Shown: piece after piece, positions 43,411 through 51,452 of the stretch
How positions within the stretch are numbered: the first letter of the stretch is position 1
Layout of the letters: each line of letters begins with the position of its first letter
Origin: Vibrio splendidus
GTDB taxonomy: Bacteria > Pseudomonadota > Gammaproteobacteria > Enterobacterales > Vibrionaceae
Direction: 5' to 3'
NCBI RefSeq assembly: GCF_003345295.1
Contig: NZ_CP031055.1
Coordinates: 1,736,001 to 1,800,000, forward strand
Length of the DNA: 64,000 bases
Made by a program: the position numbers and the translations under genes
Notes under the pieces: generated by a model
Database searches by the model: none
What the model saw: only the letters and a program-made list of their open reading frames with translations
Told to the model about the DNA's origin: nothing

Positions 43411-43475
43411 AGCCCCCAAACGGGGGCATCAACAAACAAGCAAAGGTGTTGATGTAGGCCCCCAACTCCTACATC
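43411..43475 (+). promoter_or_regulatory. Structured leader with competing hairpins
   Basis: GCCCCC/GGGGGC (43412-43427) is followed by CATCAACA (43427-43434), which can pair with TGTTGATG (43447-43454), while GATGTAGG (43451-43458) can instead pair with CCTACATC (43468-43475). The two pairings exclude each other. It lies 90 bp before a 30-codon ORF and alpA. Confidence 0.45.
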
Positions 43476-43563
43476 ACACCATATGCCCTCTGGCCTAACT
43501 ACCTTTCAAAAACAACCTTACAAGCTATGTACGAATTATGCCACCAGCAAAAGGAGTGGCCCA

Positions 43564-43656
43564 ATGATCAGTTTCGCCGTCTATGCCGTTATTTGTGCAG
43601 TGTTTTATGTTTGTTATATGAAAAGTTCAATTAAGAAAGGAAATCAAAATGGCTAA
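43564..43656 (+). CDS. Small membrane protein ORF (30 aa)
   Basis: MISFAVYAVICAVFYVCYMK followed by a basic tail: one membrane helix of ~18 residues. AAAGGAG stands 8 bp before the ATG. Its last codons overlap the alpA start (43649) by 8 bp, so the two are likely co-translated. Too short for gene callers; unknown function. Confidence 0.5.
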   Translation: MISFAVYAVICAVFYVCYMKSSIKKGNQNG

Positions 43657-43762
43657 TTCAACGATAAACCTAGCAACACAACGCTTTTTCATCAGCGATA
43701 AAGAGGTTCGTGAAACTCTTGGTATTAGCCAACCTACTCTGTGGCGTTGGACTCTGTAGTGG

Positions 43763-44602
43763 TCAACAAATTCCGGACACTGACTTAAGCCGATTTTCGG
43801 CATTTACTGGCGACAGCCCATCATTTGCTTGGTGAGGCCGTTGCCGATTATAGTAACTCATCAGGTAATGGCTGATGTCTTTCTTAGCTTGAGCTTGTGT
43901 CAGGTAACCTGTTGCTGGTATCCACTCGGTTTTCAAGCTTCTAAATAGCCGCTCCATGGGAGCGTTGTCCCAACAATTACCACGACGACTCATGCTTTGA
44001 GTTATACGATATCGCCAAAGTCTTTGGCGATATTTACGGCTGCTATATTGGCAGCCTTGATCTGAATGGAACATCACGTTCTTCGGACATCCTCGTTGCT
44101 CCCAGGCCATCTCCAAAGCTTTAGATACTAATTCGGTATCGGGCTTATCGGATAAAGACCACCCCACAACGCGTCGGCTAAATAGATCAAGCACTACCGC
44201 TAAATAGGTCCACTTCGAACCTGACCAAATATAAGTAATATCGCCACACCAAACACGATTCGGAGTACTGACAGAAAACTCACGCTTCAGTAGATTTGGA
44301 ATATCTAGCCTTTCTGCTTTTGCATGTCTATATCGATGCGAACCTGGCTGTTTACTCATTAAATCAGCTTCACGCATTATCTGGCGAACCTTGAATCGTC
44401 CGGCTTTTATGCCTTTTTCGCTCAGCATTGAGACAAGAGTACGACTGCCAGCAGAGCCTCGACTCATGTTGAAGAGTTCTTTAATTTGGCTAGCTAGACG
44501 AATGCGACTGGCATCCGGCTTGCGTTGCTTAAACTCGTAGTAACAAGACGAAGCTACGTTGAACAGTTCGCAAAGCATTTTGACCGATTCGTGCTCCCTC
44601 AA
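43763..44602 (-). CDS. IS3-family transposase OrfB (catalytic part)
   Basis: 279 residues from the first ATG, with an HTH_21 region and an rve integrase core. The DDE triad is visible: D in WCGDITYI, D in MFHSDQGCQY, E in NCWDNAPMERLFRSLK. In this family the active enzyme is an OrfAB fusion made by -1 frameshifting on the A7 run at 44657-44663; the orfB frame is open through that site (KSHRSLNVGR...), which supports it. Confidence 0.92.
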   Translation of the reverse strand: MREHESVKMLCELFNVASSCYYEFKQRKPDASRIRLASQIKELFNMSRGSAGSRTLVSMLSEKGIKAGRFKVRQIMREADLMSKQPGSHRYRHAKAERLDIPNLLKREFSVSTPNRVWCGDITYIWSGSKWTYLAVVLDLFSRRVVGWSLSDKPDTELVSKALEMAWEQRGCPKNVMFHSDQGCQYSSRKYRQRLWRYRITQSMSRRGNCWDNAPMERLFRSLKTEWIPATGYLTQAQAKKDISHYLMSYYNRQRPHQANDGLSPVNAENRLKSVSGIC

Positions 44603-44610
44603 CTTGTCTA

Positions 44611-44934
44611 TTAACGAGAACGTTCGAGTTCGTCCGACATTAAGAGAGCGGTGGCTTTTTTTAATATGGATTTTTCTCGTTCTAGCCGGTTAATCCGGGC
44701 TTCTAACTCTTGGATTTTCTTTTGCTCAGGCGTGAGGGCTTTAGTCGTTGGAGTCATCCCTCCTCGCTCAACTTTGAGTTGGTCGACCCATCGCCGTAAA
44801 GCCGTTTCACCTACGCCCATAGAGTTAGCGGCTTCAGGTATGGAGTACCCTTGATCAAGAATCAAACTTGCAGCATCTATTTTGAACTCAGTAGAAAATG
44901 TACGTCGTTGTCGTTTTGTCATTGAACACCTCAT
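44611..44934 (-). CDS. IS3-family transposase OrfA
   Basis: 107 residues with a helix-turn-helix of the HTH_8/transposase_8 type (RRTFSTEFKIDAASLILDQG; VGETALRRWV) and a C-terminal leucine-zipper region (IQELEARINRLEREKSILKK). It binds the IS ends and, after frameshifting, forms the N-terminus of OrfAB. The start could also be the second ATG (MTKRQRR). Confidence 0.9.
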   Translation of the reverse strand: MRCSMTKRQRRTFSTEFKIDAASLILDQGYSIPEAANSMGVGETALRRWVDQLKVERGGMTPTTKALTPEQKKIQELEARINRLEREKSILKKATALLMSDELERSR

Positions 44935-45093
44935 TTATGGTGGAGACTTTACCACCTAATTTGGTGTCCGGGATCATTAGACCACTACACTCAAGAACTT
45001 GGCTTCCCAAAAGCGGTGAAAGGGATGAGAGGAAAACGCCCATACAAAGAGTTCATTGAATGGGCGAAAGAGCGCGGGATGATTTGAGGATTT

Positions 45094-45120
45094 AAAAAGG
45101 GAAGCTACGCTTCCCTTTTT
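45094..45120. terminator. Bidirectional Rho-independent terminator
   Basis: Perfect 12-bp stem AAAAAGGGAAGC / GCTTCCCTTTTT with a TAC loop, between the converging alpA remnant and ABC-3C ATPase gene. Confidence 0.9.
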
Positions 45121-45121
45121 T

Positions 45122-47062
45122 CTACTTAACTTGTTCGTTATAACCTTCAGGCACCCAACTGTATGGAATTAAAGCTTGCTCGCCTCGCCACTTGGGCGTA
45201 ACAGTATGGGATTGAAACCACTCCTCATCAATATCAGCATGATCTGTGACGATAATTTGCAATGCAGGAGCGAGTTCCTGAGTGACTTTTGACAACCACC
45301 TAAACATATCAACTACCGCTTTTCTATCTTCATCTGCTTCAATTTCCGAAACTCTTCCTGAACTGGTAATGTCTGACGGAAAGAATACTTGCGTCGGTTG
45401 ATCAAAGAAAATGAAATTGGGAACAGGTCTATCCTGAGTAATAAACCATTTTGCCAATGCTACATAAGTTACTAGATGATAACCGACCCAGTTTGCCCCG
45501 CTTCCCATTCTATTTAGCGGAGTTCTTCCATTAGGCGTTTCAGCTGTAACGGTTAATGTGGCAGGATCTAAACGAATAGGATATTGACTATGTTCAAGCC
45601 CTAAGTCCCTTGCCCAACGTGTCATATCCTCCGCAACATTACTCAATTGAGATTCTAACTTTAACTTCAGTTCACTAGGGTTCAACTTCGCTTCTAGCTC
45701 TTCAATTTTAGGTTCTAAGAGCCTAATCGAACTCTCAAACTGGCTAGTATCACTATCCCAGTTTAAACTTTCCAAATATAAAGACACTCGGCCTATAACT
45801 AATGCTTGTTTGTACTCTAAAGAACGCGCTGCTGCCAACTTACCTTTTTGTTTCATCAAGGTTTCAATTGCTTTTCTCACTCTCTTGATTTCTTTGGCTA
45901 AATTGACGTCTTCATTTCCAAGTTCGTTCAGAGCAATATTTAATTTGGGTTTTGTCCTATTTAGCCCTTCTAAATCCTTACTCAACTTTCTAGAATTGTC
46001 TTCAATTGCATTTTTTACGTGACCCAAACATTCTTGAAAGCTTACATTCCCAGAGTTAACTCTTGAAAATAGGTTGACGCTCTGGAGTCTTAAATATTGC
46101 TCGTTAAATTCATTATCAATAGTCTTCAGATTATCGTGATAGCTCGATATAGAATCAATTTTTGCTCTCGTAACTTTCTTTTTATCCCTCAGCTGCTCTA
46201 GTTCCAACTCGAGTTGCCTTAGAGGATCTTCGTTAAACTCTAAATGCTTACTGCTAGATGGTGAAATGTCTAAAAGACCTTTGAGTAAACTCACCAACTT
46301 TCCATCATCAACCTGAATATTGCTATCAGCTATTCTGCAACCAATCGCTTCAGCCAGAAAATTACGACCTTTACTCAACCCCTCACCTTTAAGTTGCTGA
46401 ACCTCTTTCATTTTTTTCTTTAACCTAGTTTTCTCTCTTTTTAGTTTTCTTAACTTTTCTAAGTCATGTAGCCGATCTTCTCCAGATGCCCCCATAAAAT
46501 ATGGCAACGTATCCTTTATTGATTGCGGAATGAAAGGTTCAGCTTGTCGATGGAACAAAATCCTTTTCGAAGCTAATTCATCCTGAGCCTGAAATATATA
46601 TGTTTTCGAATGCTTGAAAGAAATTGAGATACTAGAACGAGTATTACCTTCTGGAACTTCAGTGACATAGTCAGATATACCCATTTTTCTAGTCAAAAAC
46701 TCTTGAACACCTGCAACATTTGTTGAAGGGTTAATTTCATCGTAGCTTAGAATAGCCAACTGCCTACCAACCCTAAGATCACATTTCGAGCTACTGCGAA
46801 ACCCTGGCTCTGGAGCTTTTCGAGCGATATATACTTGGCAGTCCTTAAACTGAAATAGCACCGAATACCAAGATACAGTATCAGTAATAAGCCCATCGGC
46901 AACATTACATTCTGTTGACCCTAGGCAATAATCTATAATCTCAATTAGCTGAGATTTACCACGTTTAGAAGCACCAGTTAGAATGTTTAATGTCCCTAGG
47001 CTAAACGAGACATCATTTCTTTTCCGTTCTTTACTGTATACGCTGATAGTTTTTATTTGCAT
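45122..47062 (-). CDS. ABC-3C system ATPase (DUF3732, SMC-like)
   Basis: 646 residues. Walker A GASKRGKS (30-37), a long coiled-coil middle (about 195-480), then GSGANWVGYH (520-529) and FFDQPTQVFFP (552-562), the characteristic DUF3732 signature and Walker B with DQP in place of DEP, and VTDHAD near 606. This is the ATPase of three-component ABC-3C conflict systems, also related in layout to Lamassu. It follows the middle-component gene with no gap and is the last gene of the integrase-led operon. Expected to sense foreign DNA and license the effector. Confidence 0.82.
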   Translation of the reverse strand: MQIKTISVYSKERKRNDVSFSLGTLNILTGASKRGKSQLIEIIDYCLGSTECNVADGLITDTVSWYSVLFQFKDCQVYIARKAPEPGFRSSSKCDLRVGRQLAILSYDEINPSTNVAGVQEFLTRKMGISDYVTEVPEGNTRSSISISFKHSKTYIFQAQDELASKRILFHRQAEPFIPQSIKDTLPYFMGASGEDRLHDLEKLRKLKREKTRLKKKMKEVQQLKGEGLSKGRNFLAEAIGCRIADSNIQVDDGKLVSLLKGLLDISPSSSKHLEFNEDPLRQLELELEQLRDKKKVTRAKIDSISSYHDNLKTIDNEFNEQYLRLQSVNLFSRVNSGNVSFQECLGHVKNAIEDNSRKLSKDLEGLNRTKPKLNIALNELGNEDVNLAKEIKRVRKAIETLMKQKGKLAAARSLEYKQALVIGRVSLYLESLNWDSDTSQFESSIRLLEPKIEELEAKLNPSELKLKLESQLSNVAEDMTRWARDLGLEHSQYPIRLDPATLTVTAETPNGRTPLNRMGSGANWVGYHLVTYVALAKWFITQDRPVPNFIFFDQPTQVFFPSDITSSGRVSEIEADEDRKAVVDMFRWLSKVTQELAPALQIIVTDHADIDEEWFQSHTVTPKWRGEQALIPYSWVPEGYNEQVK

Positions 47063-47560
47063 TTAAGGTCTAACTCCAAATTTTGTATATATCGTTACAT
47101 CTGAATCAACTTGAGAAAGCCATTTCCCTAAATGCTTGGCTGCTCTAAGAGCCTCTTTCATATCGCTGCTCTTTGTAAATAGTGCAGGGCCCTTAGGGAG
47201 GTTATCTACCATCAACACGAAACAATTGTCTTCATCAATACTTATAGTTCCACTTAACACTAAGAACTCTATAGCGTCGATAACACTTGGGACATATCCT
47301 TTGACTAATTCGGGGACGAGAAAAAGGTAACCGTCATTTTCACCAACCCACTTATCTAATGATGTCGTCGTTGATTTAGGTAATCTAGTAGATAAGATTT
47401 GATTAACAGCCAGTGGGACTAATATAAAAGCCAAATTCGTACTAAAATTTCTTCCTGACGCGAATTTATATTCACGAATAGCTGAATAAAGTAAAAATCC
47501 GAGATAGGCTGAGTTGTATAGTGCTGCTTCTTCGTTAGATAAGTTAGATTGATTACTCAT
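47063..47560 (-). CDS. ABC-3C system middle component
   Basis: 165 residues. NLAFILVPLAVNQILSTRLP followed by KSTTTSLDKW is the recognisable core of the 'three component ABC system middle component' family. It has no catalytic motif; it is thought to bridge ATPase and effector. Its start overlaps the effector stop by 8 bp and its stop abuts the ATPase ATG, so the three proteins are made in fixed ratio. Confidence 0.8.
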   Translation of the reverse strand: MSNQSNLSNEEAALYNSAYLGFLLYSAIREYKFASGRNFSTNLAFILVPLAVNQILSTRLPKSTTTSLDKWVGENDGYLFLVPELVKGYVPSVIDAIEFLVLSGTISIDEDNCFVLMVDNLPKGPALFTKSSDMKEALRAAKHLGKWLSQVDSDVTIYTKFGVRP

Positions 47561-48764
47561 CGTCAGTTTTTACCCCTACATTATCTGAATTTTCGAACAT
47601 CATGCATTCAAACTGAGGGTGCCAACCAATTTTTCTCTCATCTGATAACATATGATAAGAACCTCTAGCCACGAAATCAGCATTTAAATTTGAACGTATT
47701 TTGACTAGACCATCGCTCTGGCAGGCTTTATAAACACTTGCACCTTGGAACATTAATGTATCAGAGATATTAAACGACGTTATATTTCCGAAATGATTTT
47801 CCCACTCATCTGTAAGTCTAGCCTCATACCGCTTTAACTCACCTGGGAGTAACAAGCCCTGCCGATGCCAACTTGAGCGCTGCTTCCTGGCTTTAACACA
47901 GTTTTTAATGGCCGTTTTTATCGCAACATCATTAGCATTTATAAACTTCAATTGAGTTATATAGTCCTTACTTCTCTCACCCTCAAAAAATTCGTCGATA
48001 TCCAATAATTCATAATCTATAGGGAGACTCGTCGGTGAATATTCTTTTCCAGTGTTTTCAATAAATGAAATCAAATCTGTTAACGCGATTGAATTAGCTC
48101 CATGCTGAGTCATTGCGTCTATGGCCCAAGTAAACCATTTACCTTCAACTCTAGATGTAAACTCGGCTATATGTTCTTTTGGAACACATAGTCTAAAATG
48201 CCTAGCAACCTTGTCTTTTACCTCTTGAATATCTGGAGCATTTGGTAATACATAGATTAGAGAGATCAACTTCATTTGATCAACGGGTTCCAATTCCAAA
48301 AATGCTTTATAAGCAACATCATTAGCTTTGTTACCTCCTAAACTAGCAATCTCATTCATTAGTTCAAATGCTTTGGTCTCATTTCTTAAACTAGGAGTTA
48401 TTGACAGAACTTCTGCAAGGGAATCACTAGCAACAGTTTCCGTTGTTAATAACGTTAGAATGGGATACTCCACTACACTTGAAGACGTTGACATTACCTT
48501 TTCACACCAGACTCTTACAGTACCCCATATATCCGGGCTTTTATTCGTCAAGTTACCCGGGGAAATATGATATTTAGTTTGAATTAAATCAGTCGCATTC
48601 CCGTTTATTTCGGTAGAAATATCGTCAATGGTTTCAATAGTGATTGTACAATCATCGATATCAGGTAAATATTGCGCTTTCTGTAATCCGACTAGCAAAG
48701 CGTATCTAACTTGATATATGTAGCCTAATAGAGATGGTGTTGCATCAAACACACTCTTAGTCAT
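47553..48764 (-). CDS. ABC-3C system effector with Cap4/DUF4297-like nuclease domain
   Basis: 403 residues. The N-terminus has SLLGYIYQVRYALL (11-24), IETIDDIS (43-50) and LIQTKYH (60-66), the E..DD...QxK pattern of the Cap4/DUF4297 restriction-type nuclease fold. The C-terminal ~150 residues are the part expected to contact the other ABC-3C components. The start overlaps the integrase stop by 8 bp. Likely the DNA-cutting arm of the system; the nuclease call rests on motifs. Confidence 0.72.
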   Translation of the reverse strand: MTKSVFDATPSLLGYIYQVRYALLVGLQKAQYLPDIDDCTITIETIDDISTEINGNATDLIQTKYHISPGNLTNKSPDIWGTVRVWCEKVMSTSSSVVEYPILTLLTTETVASDSLAEVLSITPSLRNETKAFELMNEIASLGGNKANDVAYKAFLELEPVDQMKLISLIYVLPNAPDIQEVKDKVARHFRLCVPKEHIAEFTSRVEGKWFTWAIDAMTQHGANSIALTDLISFIENTGKEYSPTSLPIDYELLDIDEFFEGERSKDYITQLKFINANDVAIKTAIKNCVKARKQRSSWHRQGLLLPGELKRYEARLTDEWENHFGNITSFNISDTLMFQGASVYKACQSDGLVKIRSNLNADFVARGSYHMLSDERKIGWHPQFECMMFENSDNVGVKTDDE

Positions 48765-49977
48765 TATGGTTAGCTCCTGAACTCTTCATTTGAATAATCC
48801 TTTGCCATTGATAGTAGGCATCTTTCTGCTCATCTAAGTAGTCGTAATCTAAATAGTGGCTTTCTACGCCACGGTGTACTTTATGGCCTAGCATGGTTTC
48901 AGCTACATGAAATGGAACCTCAATCGCTTCCCATATATTGCGAGCCGTTCTACGCATATCGTGATTAGTTGTTCTAAGAAAACCTGCCGCCTCTATCGCA
49001 TCAGCTAACTTACGGCCAAACTCTACAGGTTGGTTTTCAGACATAGGTCTGTCGTCTTCCACTTTCACCGGTGGGAACATGATTTCAAGATTAGGATAAA
49101 TGGCGAACTGATTTCGAATCACTTCTTCTGCCAATGGCGGAATTGCGCGTCGAATTGCCCCGCCCTGCTTTTTCCTGATCTTGTTGTTCTCTGCTGGTAC
49201 TGTCCACACTAGTGCTTCTAAATCAAAGTCTTGCTTCTTCGCTAAGCGCAACTCATTACTACGATTGGCAAATATCATCATTAGGCGCAGGAAGTTTTTG
49301 TTGCTCTCATGCACACCTATGTCGTCAATAGCTTTCCATAGTGCTTTAACGCCAGCTTCTGTCTGCTTGCTCTTTTTGGTGTCTGTTGGTGCACCTACAT
49401 CGGTTTTCTTTACTTCTGCAAGCATGTTGTATTTGAGTAAACCATGGCGAACGGCATAAGACAGCACTTGTTTAAAGCGCGACATGAGGTTTGCTGAATG
49501 CTTTGCACTCACGCGAATCTTAGCTTTTTGAAATACTGGCATGTAATCGGTCAGTTCTAGGTGTTTGGCTTGGCGTTGGCCTAAATATGGGCTGATGTCT
49601 GTTCTAAACATCTTCTCTAGTGCTTGCCACTGCTTGACGTTGTCTTTGCCGTGGTGTTCAACCCAATAGTCGATTAAGTCGTCTACGGTGCTGGGTAAGG
49701 CTTTGTCTGAAGGGTTGATGGCTGTTCTTGGGTCAATGCCTAAGATAACGAGCTCAGCTTTCTTTTCTCGCTCGCGCAATGCATCTCGCATCTTCATCGC
49801 TGGGTATTCACCAAGTTTCATTTTGATGGCTTTACCTAGGTAGGTTACGCGGTAAACCCAGGTCACTTTACCTTTCGGGCTCACACGCACGCCTAAGCCA
49901 TCTCTATGGGTGACCTCGGGTTGCCCTTTGTAAGGCTTACCTTGTGTGGCTCTTAGCCAAGCATCTGTGATTGCCAT
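48757..49977 (-). CDS. P4-type tyrosine integrase
   Basis: 406 residues. Residues 1-90 are the DUF4102-type arm-binding domain (RDGLGVRVSPKGKVTWVYRV). The catalytic domain has R239 (FANRSNELRL), H339-R342 (NHDMRRT), H365 (LGHK) and the nucleophile Y375 (ESHYLDYD). It sits 190 bp from the right core repeat and is the probable recombinase of the island. It is also the first gene of a four-gene overlapping run with the ABC-3C system. Confidence 0.93.
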   Translation of the reverse strand: MAITDAWLRATQGKPYKGQPEVTHRDGLGVRVSPKGKVTWVYRVTYLGKAIKMKLGEYPAMKMRDALREREKKAELVILGIDPRTAINPSDKALPSTVDDLIDYWVEHHGKDNVKQWQALEKMFRTDISPYLGQRQAKHLELTDYMPVFQKAKIRVSAKHSANLMSRFKQVLSYAVRHGLLKYNMLAEVKKTDVGAPTDTKKSKQTEAGVKALWKAIDDIGVHESNKNFLRLMMIFANRSNELRLAKKQDFDLEALVWTVPAENNKIRKKQGGAIRRAIPPLAEEVIRNQFAIYPNLEIMFPPVKVEDDRPMSENQPVEFGRKLADAIEAAGFLRTTNHDMRRTARNIWEAIEVPFHVAETMLGHKVHRGVESHYLDYDYLDEQKDAYYQWQRIIQMKSSGANHND

Positions 49978-49979
49978 TC

Positions 49980-50007
49980 ATTTGCACCAAAAATATTTGG
50001 TACAAAT
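49980..50007. promoter_or_regulatory. Candidate integrase arm-type sites, right, within an inverted repeat
   Basis: ATTTGCACC (49980-49988) is nearly the reverse complement of GGTACAAAT (49999-50007); inside is the perfect inverted repeat ACCAAA-AATA-TTTGGT. It lies just upstream of the integrase start, so it could also be an integrase operator. Confidence 0.45.
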
Positions 50008-50167
50008 CTCATATGAATGCAAGTGTATTCTAAGCAATATGAGCTAGTATCCAACAAATAGTTTGAATGACGTTTTTTTTGTTAAGCGTTTGTATTGAAA
50101 GGGTTCTATCAAGGGATATGAATGGTAAAGAGGAATTGCAATAAGAAGGGAGATTCACGTCTTGAGA

Positions 50168-50326
50168 CACACCAAGCAGCACATGAAAATGTTTAATATA
50201 TGTTTTTCAACCAACAAGTATGTTGATCGGAGATATATGCATAATAAAGATACCTACATAGAAGCAAATACAGATGCCCCATTTGTGAGTAGCCGAACAT
50301 TGTAACGAAATTATATGAAATGACAA
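50168..50326. repeat. Right direct repeat of the island (attR region)
   Basis: Partner of 35669-35827; see that entry. It lacks the GGTACAAAT words present in the left copy, which suggests this is the original chromosomal sequence and the left copy came with the island. Confidence 0.85.
50299..50326 (-). promoter_or_regulatory. Orphaned thrS-type promoter reading into the integrase operon
   Basis: Minus strand: -35 TTGTCA (50321-50326), 16-bp spacer, -10 TACAAT (50299-50304), the same hexamers and spacing as the promoter before thrS. Transcripts would run ~315 nt before the integrase ATG with no terminator seen. Confidence 0.7.
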
Positions 50327-50445
50327 TGTTAGTCCCACAGCGCCACAAAAACTACATAACTTAAATGTATCTTCTATATAGGACCTTCTAACACCCTAAG
50401 CTAACGTTCAATGATTGGTTCTTTGTCTTTATTTACAAACAAAAA

Positions 50446-50467
50446 AGCCGAACGGTTAAGTTCGGCT
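50446..50467 (-). terminator. Rho-independent terminator of the spo0M-like gene
   Basis: Stem AGCCGAAC / GTTCGGCT with a 6-nt loop; the A6 run before it is the T tract of the minus-strand RNA. Confidence 0.88.
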
Positions 50468-50527
50468 ATAGAAATCGTACTGTCTTGTCTCTATTAATAG
50501 AAAAAGCGACTACTAACAGAAAGGGAA

Positions 50528-51271
50528 CTATGCACTCATGATTCTTGAGACTGCGTTGCGAATATCTGAATCGGCGGCATTAGCAGGTAAGCTGAATGAG
50601 ATGTATTGGTCGCCGCGGAAGCTCATTGAGCGGTCGATTTCTGCTAGGCAGTGAACCATTGAACCTTCAACAATGAATGACAGTTCTATCTCTTTTTTGT
50701 TCATGAAACCACCACTGCGAAATTCAATCTCTTGGTAACAGCCCGAACGAGAAGCAAAGCTGTTGCCTTTTAAGAAGCCCTTCTCTACGTCGGCTTTCAC
50801 CATTGCCATACCCGATGCTTCGACACCTTGGATGATTTTAGCGACTGTTGGCAATGGGTGTACGGAGATGAAGTCGCGGTCTTTAGGATCAATCGCGAAG
50901 CCTATATCTAGGTTGGTTTCAACCCACACATGGCATTGGTTCATTTGTGCGTTCAACGCGGTGACTGGCGTTTCATCATTTAACTTAAGTCGGAATGGAA
51001 CCAGTTTGGTTTCGCCCGGTTGGATAACGAAAGGCTCTACGGCTTGAATACGACCCAGTGAAAAGGTTTCGTAGCTGGTGCTGTCTTCTGTTTCTACTTT
51101 AACTTCTGTGTTGAGAACCAAGTTGATCAGGTCGATTTGTTGCTCAACGTCACCACCAACAATGTGAACATTGCCAGACAACTCTCCACCTTGGAAAACT
51201 TCAATATTATCTAAGACAGTATCAACCTTTGCTGCACCGATGCCCAACGAAGCCTTTAATTTCTTAAACAT
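50528..51271 (-). CDS. SpoOM (Spo0M) family protein
   Basis: 247 residues. MFKKLKASLGIGAAKVDTVL and the following beta-rich part (VFQGGELSGNVHIVGG; VEPFVIQPGE) are typical of the Spo0M family, an arrestin-like fold named after a Bacillus sporulation-control gene. In non-sporing bacteria its role is unknown. No signal peptide; cytoplasmic. It was probably the upstream neighbour of thrS before the island arrived. Confidence 0.85.
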   Translation of the reverse strand: MFKKLKASLGIGAAKVDTVLDNIEVFQGGELSGNVHIVGGDVEQQIDLINLVLNTEVKVETEDSTSYETFSLGRIQAVEPFVIQPGETKLVPFRLKLNDETPVTALNAQMNQCHVWVETNLDIGFAIDPKDRDFISVHPLPTVAKIIQGVEASGMAMVKADVEKGFLKGNSFASRSGCYQEIEFRSGGFMNKKEIELSFIVEGSMVHCLAEIDRSMSFRGDQYISFSLPANAADSDIRNAVSRIMSA

Positions 51272-51424
51272 ATTACTTCCCTTTCTAATTATCTGATTTA
51301 CGGCTGGTTATTGCGTGACAATTTGCGACACTTGCCTCACAGAATCAAGCAATTTGCCCCATCTATGTTGAATAAGGTCACATTGCCCGAGGAAATGTTG
51401 AAATCGTGAATAAATCCGTTACTC

Positions 51425-51442
51425 TATTTGTATAGTCAAATA
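51425..51442. promoter_or_regulatory. HutC operator-like palindrome before hutC
   Basis: TATTTGTATAGTCAAATA with TATTTG/CAAATA arms, 10 bp before the hutC ATG. HutC repressors bind sites centred on TTGTATATACAA; this one has the TTGTAT arm. It would give autoregulation. Confidence 0.6.
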
Positions 51443-51452
51443 AGGTTTCATT

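Larger units (their letters stand above)
43755..44989. mobile_element. IS3-family insertion sequence
   Basis: 1,235 bp with ~26-bp imperfect terminal inverted repeats (TGTAGTGGTC...CCGGACAC at both ends) and a 3-bp target duplication CTC at 43752-43754 and 44990-44992. Carries orfA and orfB on the minus strand with a frameshift site. Confidence 0.92.
43649..45087 (+). pseudogene. AlpA-type regulator interrupted by an IS3-family element
   Basis: The 5' part (43649-43754) encodes MANSTINLATQRFFISDKEV...LWRW, the helix-turn-helix of AlpA/excisionase-like island regulators. The 3' part (44993-45087) encodes QELGFPKAVKGMRGKRPYKE and a final EFIEWAKERGMI. Removing the IS and one CTC copy gives an unbroken 66-residue protein. 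AlpA proteins usually activate integrase or act as excision factors, so the island may have lost control of excision. Confidence 0.85.
35669..50178. mobile_element. ~14.5-kb integrative genomic island in the thrS leader
   Basis: Bounded by the common core CACACCAAGCA at 35669-35679 and 50168-50178. Contents: P4-type integrase at the right end, an alpA-type regulator (interrupted), two insertion sequences and several defence-like genes. The flanks (thrS operon left, spo0M/hut right) are ordinary chromosomal genes. The cargo at 40.4-43.4 kb is visibly more AT-rich than the flanks. Confidence 0.88.
49978..50527. other. Right end of the island and chromosomal thrS promoter remnant
   Basis: 550 bp without a gene. 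From left: candidate integrase arm sites (49980-50007), ~160 bp of unassigned sequence, the right direct repeat (50168-50326) with its promoter, and the spo0M terminator (50446-50467). Confidence 0.6.

Noticed and set aside
35669..50326. A tRNA gene as the island attachment site
   Set aside because: P4-type integrases often use tRNA genes, but no cloverleaf is found at either repeat; the repeats are the thrS leader and promoter.
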